The notes beneath the pieces are model-generated. The model was given only the letters and a program-made list of their open reading frames with translations, searched no databases and had not been told where the DNA came from. 64,000 nucleotides of DNA, taken from contig NC_079431.1 in NCBI RefSeq assembly GCF_026213295.1, positions 17,677,777-17,741,776 on the forward strand. The letters are read 5' to 3'. Below, one piece after another: positions 50,379-64,000 of the stretch; the first letter of the stretch is position 1; every line of letters starts with the position of its first letter. The position numbers and the translations under genes were made by a program. This DNA is from Gadus chalcogrammus (taxonomy: Eukaryota; Chordata; Actinopteri; Gadiformes; Gadidae).

Positions 50379-52903
50379 TGCAAAAGCAATAAAAGCAATA
50401 TATAACCCAAGGAATGATGAAACCACACAAAACGGAAGAGATCAATTGTGCTCAAAAGCATCTGTTTATCAGCGGAATTAGTTCCGCCATGAGGGCCGTA
50501 AAGAAGTACGGGAGGGTAGTGGGGTGCATGTCTTAGCGCAGATAGCTCCAGAAACATAACTCATTGCAGGCTTACAAGCCCTCGGTCTGCGGGGACGCGC
50601 GGGGAAGGCTGGGCTTTGAAGCCACCGGTGACACCTTCAAAGGGACAGCTTCTCCTTTTGAAGATTTTCCCCGGCGGATTTCCTTTCACACGATGAAACC
50701 TCTTTATTTAGCTCACGAGGGTTGTAATTATTATGCTCATAACGCAGGATCTCGTCACGGCGGTAGAAAGCGCGGTGCGGCGCGATGGCGGACTGTGTAG
50801 ACATCATCTAGCGTGATGTCTCAATGCTTAGTGGGTCCTGCTGTAGTGGTTTTGGGGGGCGCGGCGAGGCCAGATCAGGCAACGTAATCCCAGCTAAAGC
50901 AGCGCAATCTGCTTAGGAAAGACGCTCTCCTACAAACTACTCGCGTTGTCAGTTGGTTAAGAATTAATTACTTCCCCCACTTCCAGTAAGTCAGGCCTAA
51001 AACCTAATTAGTGGATTCATTTTCACAAGATGCTTATGAAGTAGATTTAAAACGAGCTTGAGAGGTTAATCTGTGAACGATGTGTTGAGTGCCTCACCGT
51101 TCTAATAAGTGTTTTTGAGTTATTCTGGCAATGGCTGTCAACGTTTATTTTGCATACCTAGGTTTAACATACATATAAACATGCTGAGTTGTGGGTGTGT
51201 GTACGTGTGTGTGATCATATGGAAGGACGGACGGATGTGTTTCATGCATATAATTTACACATTTGTCCCGGTCGCTAACATTCTCTCTGTCCTTCTTTGT
51301 CAGAAGAAGTTTTAAGTTACTTGGAGTATAGTTTACATTCCTTTTACACCTCATCGAAAGTAGCTAGTGACACACACCCATACACCCAGCACGAACCCCG
51401 ATTGCAGCCACGTTCTGCCTCCATGGATATGGGTTGAATCTCTTGCAAAAATAAAGTTGTACTCTCAAACCCCCAAGTGTTTTGGGTTCCTCACCACCAA
51501 TATCCTAATCACACCCAGGCGAGTCTAGCTGTTCCAGCTGCTGTCGACAGCAGTTGAAATGATAACCACAGTGTTAAGACGAAACACATAAAAACCCTGA
51601 TAGGAGTTCATTTATATAAATATATATTCCTGGCCCTTTCTCCTTGGGAGTGACTCAGCGTTTCAGCAGGCTGGCATACTGTGCCAGTACTTAATAGCCT
51701 CGCTTGTGCATCCAGCCTCGACGCAGAAGCCATCCCACTCACCTTGTGACCCGCGGCAAACTAGTAATAGACCGAATGAGGAAGTAATTACAGGAATTGG
51801 CAAACAGTCCTTTGGCGCTTAAAATCTGTTTGCTCGCCATGACACCCATTCTCCTCCAAGAGGTGCGCGGGGGGGTGTTCTTAATTGTTTTTACCGATGG
51901 TGTTCCGCAGTCCCATTATGTCAGGCTTTCCTTGCTGCTTATCTCTTAATTGTGTTTCTGATGTTAATCAGATTGGAAACGTTCGCTCGTTCCGCCGCCA
52001 CCGTCGCCGTCGAGATGGGCCGCCATTGATTAGTGTCCCCGTGGTTCGGTCGTAACAAACGGCGCTATCCAGCATTTCAAGATGCTATCTCTAATGCGAT
52101 CCCGCTCCGAGCGATACGAGTGGTTCTGCATTGGAAATGGAGTGAACAGCAGGGGGGGAACCTTGTTCACAGGCTCTGTGTGTGTGCTGCTCACAGCTCA
52201 AGACGACTCACTCCACAACTGTATATATGCAAATACACAGCAACTCTCTGCTTTTCAAATCATGCCTTTCCTTCTCTTGTCTGACTGAATGCCAGTCAAG
52301 TAAGCTAGCGGAGATTATTATTTTGCCACCTGGTTTGAATGCGGATACGATAGAATGCATGCAGTTCTTTGTCATACAATTCCTTTATTACCATCTTTCC
52401 AATATATACATTTGAGGTATCATTGAATATATACTATACTGCCGTTTAAGCATTAATTTAAGACATTCTTCCACCTACTACTACTACTAGTACTACTACT
52501 CCTATAACTGCTACTACGATTACCACTGCTGTACCCCTGTTTACCAACCCCCATTGAACAACTCCCTCTAAAGCTCAGCTCAGAAAACGTATTCAACCAA
52601 AGCCACCCTAAAACAGTTTATTTGAGGAGTCCAACCACTTGACCCTGGTTTGCCTTTCAGCAGTGATGAGGAGCCCATCTCCCTCATTGATCTGGAGCCT
52701 TTAGCCTTCGGCTATCTCCGCGGCACCAGCTGTGCTAATCACCCTGTCACACCCAGTGGCTCTGCTGCCACACTAAACCCTGCTCCTCTGTTTATTCCAG
52801 GGGAGAAAACACAGCAGTTTACAGAGACAGACAGCTGTAGTGTGTTGAATGCTTTGACCTGCACACTTCCTTGTAAGGGATGCCTGGTGGCTGATTTACA
52901 TTG
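50379..52903. other. no gene seen; (CTA)n at 52474-52502
   Basis: A short (CTA)n tract with a TAGTAC break lies at 52474-52502. 51860-52150 is repeat-free and balanced (TTGTTTTTACCGATGGTGTT and TGGGCCGCCATTGATTAGTG) and could be a conserved element. A frame at 52650-53003 starts after a good acceptor-like TTGCCTTTCAG but has no family match and runs into the TGCG array. Confidence 0.35.
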
Positions 52904-52904
52904 C

Positions 52905-52998
<94 letters not shown>

Positions 52999-52999
52999 T
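52904..52999. repeat. (TG)n followed by (TGCG)n
   Basis: About 28 bp of (TG)n, then seventeen TGCG units to 52999. Alternating purine-pyrimidine with CG and TG steps is the strongest Z-DNA former of the arrays in the window. CpG in every unit makes methylation-driven decay to TGTG likely over time. Confidence 0.97.
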
Positions 53000-53884
53000 T
53001 TAAGAAAATATAAAATAGACAGTTGTATTTTTGGACAATATCTATAGTTTGGGTTGAATTTTTCACAATATTTTATGGTAAAACTTTGAAGATTACATGG
53101 AAAGTATAACCCAAAAAATACATATTTAAGACAATATTTAGATTCTTATTGTAGATGCACATGAATTATTTGCTCCAGGAAACCTTTAAAGTAGCCCACA
53201 TTTTAATCTGAAAGAAGTGGGAGTCAAACGACATTTCTCAGGTTTAGATCAAAGACGGAGAAAATAGACCATCTTACTCCTCTATTTTCTGGACTACCTT
53301 GTCCAGATGGTAGACTTTCGGAAACAAATAACGTTTCTCTCATTTCACACACGACAACAAGGAGATGTATACTTACACTCTAAGAGGGGAGAAACGGCTT
53401 CTGAATAAGATACAAAATGAGCATGTCGGTGTCTTGTGAGTGTTGCTGAAAAAGTGGCCTATAAGCGATAATACATTTTTATTGCGGGCAATCAAAGCAG
53501 CATGGAAACCAAAACATAGGTTACCATGTGGACAACCAAACCAAACATCAATCTGGTAAAAAGATGCTTCTTATGTATCAAAGAGCTCAGAGAAATACAT
53601 TATTATTATACTGATTAAAAAAGTGTTCAAAGTAAATGAAAACTGCATGACAGACTTTGTTGATAATTATGTTGCTATGAATTCATTCCCAAATGCACAT
53701 CATCTGCCTCATATGTTTATTAAAAACCGACTTTTTGTCAGCATGTATCAAGATCAACATGAAGTATGGAAAGGAGAAGAAGCCGGTAAATAAGATAACA
53801 TTTATAGATTCAGTAAGGAGCACGCACCACAAAGGTATGTATCCGATCGGTCTGTATTCACATGAATGAGAAGGAACAGGATAA
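53000..53884. other. AT-rich, no gene seen
   Basis: No coding, RNA or repeat signal. Confidence 0.4.
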
Positions 53885-53995
53885 AACAACTTGATCGGGG
53901 ACGCCTACGGGTATGTGAACGCTGGGGATCGAACCCAGCACCTTTTGACTGGGAGTCCACCCCCCTAACCAACCTAACGACCATCCTGCGTACAA
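53885..53995 (-). mobile_element. tRNA-derived SINE remnant
   Basis: GGACGCCTACGGGTATGTGA, then GGGATCGAACCCAGCACC with a perfect B-box complement at 53925-53935, then TTTTGACTGGGAGTCC and AACGACCATCCTG. Closest to the copy at 50240. Confidence 0.65.
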
Positions 53996-54593
53996 CAAAA
54001 CACACCCGATTTAAATAAAACACGACACAACCGGTGCTCTCCCGGCCGCGCTGTGGAGCCATGGTTAAGCAGCGTGCAGCAAGCCAGCACTACCAGTTTT
54101 TATGCCTCACTACCTTATGCAACATACGGAACCCTGCTCGAGCCTCGGAATGACTTTTAAACGAGAGAACCGTGTCGTGTCGACCGAATGCAGTGTAACC
54201 GGTGACAGTTCGCGTGGAGAAAAGGAAAAATATATTTTATGCAAAGGAGCAGAGATGAACTTTGTTATTTCGAGGTGCAGATCATTTGAGGCAAACACGG
54301 CAGTGTTCAATATTTAATGCACTCCTGGGATTCCAAGTTAGCTCGCTCGATATTTTGCATCCTTTTGTGTGCGTTTGTTGAAGTGTTTTGTCTAGGTGTG
54401 TGTTGGTGTGCGTTGGAGTGTGTGTGAGAGGGAGAGAGAGAGAGAGATAGAGAGAGAAAATTGTACTGACTGTGGGGGCTGCAGACTTTTCAAAGAATGC
54501 CATTATAAATATTTCATCGTGAAATTAAGTTTTGACATTTAAATAACTGAATAAAATAATAACAATAACTCACATATTCCCTCAAAACATCTC
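53996..54593. other. no gene seen; small (GA)n tract
   Basis: (GA)n with a TA break at 54427-54457. No coding signal. Confidence 0.4.
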
Positions 54594-54597
54594 TTAA

Positions 54598-54798
54598 AGG
54601 TGCAGTGAGTATAATTCAGTGGCATCTAGCTGAACAGACTTGGCAGAAATGGAATATAATATTAAAATGTAGTTTATATGTGTATAATCCCATGAATATG
54701 AATTGGTTTTTTTTTGTGCCAGAATAATCCCTTCATATCTACATGGGAGCGTATCCTCTGCAATGGAGCCTGCCATGTTCCACTGCCATGCTTCTACT
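54598..54798. mobile_element. DNA-transposon left end at TTAA
   Basis: TTAA (54594-54597), then AGGTGCAGTGAGTATAATTC, then AGTGGCATCTAGCTGAAC, then TTCATATCTACATGGGAGCG. From memory this is the left part of a repeat common in fishes. The 31-bp minisatellite follows directly. No right end was found, so its full extent is unknown. Confidence 0.55.
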
Positions 54799-55139
54799 GC
54801 AGCCAAGAACAAACAACTGATTTTAGAGAGAAGCCCGGAACAAACAACCGGTTCTAGAGAGTAGCCCGGAACAGACAAACGGCTCTAGAGAGTAGCCCGG
54901 AACAGACAAACGGCTCTAGAGAGTAGCCCGGAACAGACGAACGGCTCTAGAGAGTAGCCCGGAACAGACAAACGGCTCTAGAGAGTAGCCTGGAACAGAC
55001 AAACGGCTCTAGAGAGTAGCCCGGAACAGACGAACGGCTCTAGAGAGTAGCCCGGAACAGACATACGGCTCTAGAGAGTAGCCTGGAACCGACAGACAGT
55101 TATAGAGAGTAGCCCAGAAGAGACATACGGCCCTAGAGA
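54799..55139. repeat. 31-bp minisatellite, eleven units
   Basis: Units start at 54799, 54830, 54861 and every 31 bp to 55109, with no length change. The core is GTAGCCCGGAACAGACAAAC then GGCTCTAGAGA. The first two and last two units carry most of the substitutions and the inner ones are nearly identical, which points to expansion by unequal exchange or slippage from the centre. The unit appears to come from the transposon that holds it. Confidence 0.95.
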
Positions 55140-56369
55140 GGACCTGTTTAGAATTCAATCAACTTTCAATTTAAGCATTAGTGAACAGTTAGTTTGTGTT
55201 GAATTATGGGATACAAATATGTTGTTTCGGACTAAACGTTCTAGGAAGGAGGGGGGAGTGTTATCCCTATGGTTTCGCAAACTGTGCATACTTTTTCAGT
55301 AGTTTTAATGAGTGATGTTTTCTATGAAATATGCCACAACACTGGCATTCAAGTGGCCAAGCTTAGGCTTAACCGTCTCTAGGAAGTGGAAATCAAACAA
55401 ACCGCTACCCAGAAGGAGATCCACACATCCCCACCCACCCCTACAAACCCACACTGTGGCATTATAAAATAATAGCCTGAGAAGGTTAACACTCTCTCGG
55501 ACGCAGACATTAACATCAACCACTGGCAAGACGTCCCTCCACACAACCATACAGACGGGTTTTAAACTATAAGGGTCCTGCTAGAAGCAGCCCCTGTCTC
55601 AGACACAGCCCTCGACAATTGGCTGCCCAGACAGAGCTCCACACATCCACACATACCAGAAACCACGACCGACCACGATTTCTTAAGACCATAAAACATA
55701 ATAAAGTGTATAAATCATGGAACCTCATCTGTAGCGTTACACATATCTGCAGCAGTCTATCGTTATCGCAGTCACCAAAGTGTTTAGCTAGCACCTGCTA
55801 GTGGCTAATATTCACGGAAAAAATGACAGACCGATGTCGTCTCTTTGGTCTGTGAACTCACTGACCGCTTATTCCGCGCATGCTCACAATAGCATCGTAG
55901 TGCACGCAGGCACACATCTTCGAATATGACATCACTGAGTAGGCTAATTAACATGGCTTTGCTACTCATATTATCAAATATGCCTAACATCATCACTTGA
56001 CACTAGGCTTTTCGATGCTGTTGAAGACGATGGCATCAGTTTGGAAGTATTGGCCCCTTACACAACACAGGTCAGTCCAGGCCACCTTAGCTTCTCCTAC
56101 TTTGTTGGGCTGGGAGAGATGGTGGGGGGTCAATCCATTTATTGCAATTTTCAACCTCCCTTCTAGGTGCAAGTTTTGCCAAAAAATACATATCTATCGA
56201 AAGTGCATAAAGCTATCTCCCCAACTACATGGGCTATCATTTGTAATCATGTGAGATTGTTGGGCAAGTCAAACAATCAATGTGGAGGCAACACTGTGAA
56301 TACAGCTCAAGAACACAGCATAAATGGAAGGTTTACTTCCACTTGAAATATATTTAATCAGTGGTTAAT
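55140..56369. other. no gene seen
   Basis: Short frames only. The first few hundred bases may still belong to the transposon starting at 54598. Confidence 0.35.
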
Positions 56370-56580
56370 TTGAGACGGATCCTGCCGGAACAAGATCCGG
56401 GGCCGGCACCTCTTGATTTTGGCCCAGCTCAATCCTGGGGCTGGAGTTGAACCGGTTTTTACAGGCCGGTGCCGGTTCTCTGGCGATGTGAAACCAAAAC
56501 ACTGGCTCTAGCTCTGAAACTAGCCCGGAAGGTGCTCCGATTTTGCGGCGGTGTGAAAGGCCCATGGGAGACTAGGATTA
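56370..56580. mobile_element. DNA-transposon remnant next to the palindrome
   Basis: GACGGATCCTGCCGGAACAA then GATCCGGGGCCGGCACCTCT, with GGCCGGTGCCGGTTCTCTGG and CGGCGGTGTGAAAGGC. It contains small inverted repeats around GCCGG and, from memory, resembles an end of a fish hAT-like family. Limits are approximate. Confidence 0.4.
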
Positions 56581-56621
56581 GTGTGTGTCTGACGGGGGGG
56601 GCGTGTCATCACGAGGGTGGC

Positions 56622-57394
56622 CCTCGTGCCCACTACCTCCGTCCGTTGACTGATCCCCATTGACTTTGAATGGGGACGGACGCGCAATGCATTGTGGATC
56701 CGTCGTTCCGTTGGAGCCTTCGGCTCCGTAAAAAAGTTGAAAAATGTTCAACTTTTTCGGCAGCGACGGATCCGTCATCCAATCAGATCGCGTATGCAAA
56801 TTTAAGCACTGTGACGCGACTCGGGCTCTGACGATACTGGAAAGCGGGAAAGCGGGTCATCTTGCATCGCAACAAGCAGGAAGAAGCGGGAAGAACCCGG
56901 CGAAGCGATTTGATTGGCTGACGGATGCCTCTGCAAAGAATACTCCCCCATCCGTCAGCCACGCCTTCCCACGTCCGTTGACTGACAGTGGGCATGACGC
57001 CGCAGGCGTCAGTCAAAGGACGTGGGAAGGCGTGGCTGACGGATGGGGGAGTAGTCTTTGCAGAGGCATCCGTCAGCCAATCAAATTGCTTCCCGCTAAC
57101 AACAACAAACCCGGGTTCTTCCCACTTCTTCCTGCTTGTTGCATTGTCATTGCAAGATGACCCGCTTTCCCGCTTTCGAGTATCGTCAGAGCCCGAGTCG
57201 CGTCAGTGCTTAAATTTGCATACGCGATCTGATTGGATGACGGATCCGTTGCTGCCGAAAAAGTTGAACATTTTTCAACTTTTTGACGGAGCCGAAGGCT
57301 CCAAACGGAACGAACGGATCCACAATGCATTGCGCGTCCGTCCCCATTCAAAGTCAATGGGGATCAGTCAACGGACGGAGGTACTGGGCACGAG
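56622..57394. mobile_element. large near-perfect palindrome (foldback element)
   Basis: The left arm (about 56622-56987) and right arm (about 57013-57394) are inverted copies, roughly 95% identical by eye with a few small indels. The outer ends are CTCGTGCCCACTACCTCCGT and its complement; the centre is about 25 bp, itself containing TGACGCC-GCA-GGCGTCA. Each arm has GGATCCGT, AAAAAGTTGAAAAATGTTCA, ATTTGCATACGCG-type and GGCTGACGGATGCCTCTGCA segments. No coding frame is shared between arms except by mirror reading. The arms are CpG-rich. Differences include GGTTTGTTGTTGTTAGC present only in the right arm (complement orientation) and TCGCAACAAG against AATGACAATGCAACAAG. Confidence 0.9.
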
Positions 57395-62388
<4,994 letters not shown>

Positions 62389-63018
62389 AGGGTGCACTCA
62401 CACTAGGCCATCTGGCCGTGGCCGTGGCCGTTTTCACACCTAACCGTGCTCAAATCTGCCAGTGTGAGTGTGGCCAGTCTGGCCAGGCCAGGCCAACTTG
62501 GCCACTTGGGAGAGGTGTGCTGCTACGGTACGGGCCGCCACGGTACAGTTGTAATGAGCCGACACGCGCACACGCACAGCTGCGCAACCTGAGCTGGATG
62601 ACAGATAGTCCATGCGACGACCATGGACATAATCAAGGCGACGAGCCTTCTTTCCCATTAAACGGTAAACATGACGTCAAGCGGTTCAACTGTTGGTAAA
62701 CGTTTGTCCCATAGAGAAGTCGAGTGTCTGTTAAAGTGCGAACTGTGTTCTCTGTGTTGTTGTCCATTGTTGTTAAAACTCTGACTGGCGGCAGACATTA
62801 TTATGGTCCATGCAGCGGACACTTGGTGTTGACGTGTTACGACGTGATGACGTATGTACAAGAGCCTACCGTGGCCAGGCCACAGTTGCGACGGCCAACG
62901 GCCACGGCCAGATGGCCTAGTGTGAATGCAGGCCAGAGAACAATGGTGCCGGTTGAGCACGGTTAGGTGTGAAAACGGCCAACGGCCACGGCCAGATGGC
63001 CTAGTGTGAGTGCACCCT
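62389..63018. mobile_element. 630-bp TIR element with duplicated right end
   Basis: Left end AGGGTGCACTCACACTAGGC then CATCTGGCCGTGGCCG. The right end is its complement over about 68 bp, nearly perfect except for one extra TGGCCGT-type unit. A second copy of the right end (about 40 bp, 62891-62930) lies 84 bp inside the first (62975-63014). No target duplication was recognised. The interior holds no coding frame of note. CpG-rich and able to fold. Confidence 0.75.
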
Positions 63019-63351
63019 GAGGATCTTGTACCGGTGATTACAAGGAAAGGAGGAGGGATAATGGATCACATGAACTAACTGCTTTGACGTGATTGGACAA
63101 CCAATTCTAGGTCTACTCTGAGGTTGATGTATTTATTGTTAGACTATAATGTAGTAGTTCTAGTTGCAGTCAGCAAGGCAAATATTGTTGGCTGTGGGAC
63201 CGACCTGGTAAAAAAACTAAACATAAGCAGAGCTCATACTTTTCTTTGGCCTGGGTTTTCGCACTACATATACCACAGGTTATGCTGTGGTTAACATTTT
63301 TTATTGCATTCATACTTTTTCATAAAGTGCCAAAGTACACACATTCGTTAC
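63019..63351. other. no gene seen
   Basis: AT-rich stretch between two foldback elements. Confidence 0.4.
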
Positions 63352-63355
63352 TTAA

Positions 63356-63960
63356 GGAGAAGTATACTATGAAGGTATAATTGCAGCAAAGGTCTTTAGC
63401 ACCTGTAACTGCAGAATTTGAATGCGGACACTAAAGTCACAGTAATTTTGAAGTCGTATATATTTATTTTGCATGTGTACTCTAAAGTCACAAATGTGTA
63501 ACAGTACATTTGTAGTCGTAAATATTTTTTCTACCATTACAAACACAAAATAGGGTCTACGAGTACGCAAATCCAACAGCTGAGACTTGCAGGAGCAGAT
63601 TCGAGCAGTTGTAACGATGGATTTGTAGGAATGCACACATTTTGGGCATGTTCTCAGATTATGAAACACGGGTGTGCGAATGTGTTTTGCACCAACTGAG
63701 CTGCAATCATTGTAGCAAAAGGATTTGTGCACCTGTAACACAGATTTGCGTACTCGTAGACCCTATTTTATGTTTACAATGGTATAAAAAGTATTTACGA
63801 CTACAAATGTACTGTTACACATTTGTGACTTTAGAGTACACATGCAAAATAAATATATACGACTTCAAATTGACTGTGACTTTAGTGTACGCATTCAAAT
63901 TCTGCAGTTACAGGTGCTAAAGACTTTTGCTACAATAATACCTTCATAAGATACTTCTGT
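63356..63960. mobile_element. foldback MITE with arms of about 220 bp, TTAA-flanked
   Basis: The left arm (63356-63575) and right arm (63743-63960) are inverted copies at roughly 94% by eye, with shared segments such as ACTAAAGTCACAG, AAGTCGTATATATTTATTTT and GGGTCTACGAGTACGCAAAT. TTAA lies on both sides (63352-63355 and 63961-63964), consistent with a TTAA-type target duplication. The spacer is about 167 bp. The outermost 10 bp are less alike (GGAGAAGTAT and ACAGAAGTAT). No coding capacity. Confidence 0.8.
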
Positions 63961-63964
63961 TTAA

Positions 63965-64000
63965 GCAGGCGCTGCCGAAAGTAGAAGAACTGACGTCAAC
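63965..64000. other. window end, nothing seen
   Basis: 36 bp of ordinary sequence ending GAACTGACGTCAAC. Confidence 0.5.

Noticed and set aside
52650..53003. Exon after a good acceptor-like site
   Set aside because: The frame has no family match, no donor before the (TG)n/(TGCG)n array, and ends only after reading the array.
54799..55139. CRISPR array with 31-bp units
   Set aside because: Whole units repeat without unique spacers; it is a minisatellite inside a transposon.

Overview
The window looks like intergenic or intronic DNA from a bony fish, dense in repeats. The evidence is the number of long (CA)n/(GT)n and (CT)n microsatellites, tRNA-derived SINE copies, 3' ends of LINE retroposons, and many non-autonomous DNA transposons with hallmarks common in teleosts. 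The microsatellite load is very heavy and would suit, for example, a cod-like fish, but that is a guess. I find no host protein gene that I can support. Most long open frames are read-through of dinucleotide arrays (poly Cys-Val, His-Thr, Ser-Leu, Arg-Glu) and were discarded.

Layout. 0-7 kb: microsatellites, a DNA-transposon remnant (2.5-3.3 kb) and SINE remnants. 7.7-8.9 kb: a complete element flanked by TTAA. 9.9-14.5 kb: three LINE coding remnants and two DNA-transposon pieces. 15-19 kb: (GT)n and (CA)n arrays and a SINE. 19.1-19.64 kb: a two-exon, frameshifted remnant resembling the C-terminal cytosolic domain of P2X7-like proteins, with a polyadenylation signal. 24.2-24.7 kb: (CA)n. 25.7-27.6 kb: a stack of three transposons. 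The oldest has arms of about 295 bp, a THAP zinc-finger start on one strand and an acidic, P2X7-like protein start on the other. 28-35 kb: (GT)n arrays and SINEs. 36.5-37.2 kb: an unexplained open region. 39.2-39.6 kb: a long terminal repeat. 40.1-42.0 kb: a young hAT-like insertion and an AT-rich composite. 54.6-55.1 kb: a 31-bp minisatellite of eleven equal-length units inside a transposon end. 56.6-57.4 kb: a palindrome of about 770 bp. 58.2-58.4 kb: (TC)n. 62.4-64.0 kb: two more foldback-type elements.

How the parts relate. Four elements begin with the same arrangement, TTAA followed by AGG (starts at 7735, 25713, 41194 and 54598). A fifth (63356-63960) is also bounded by TTAA. TTAA target sites are typical of the Kolobok and piggyBac superfamilies. 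The element at 25713 suggests that its full-length parent carried two convergent genes, a THAP protein and a P2X7-like protein, and that an internal deletion fused their 5' ends. This is the most interesting hypothesis in the window. Family names for transposons are from memory and structure only; no search was run.
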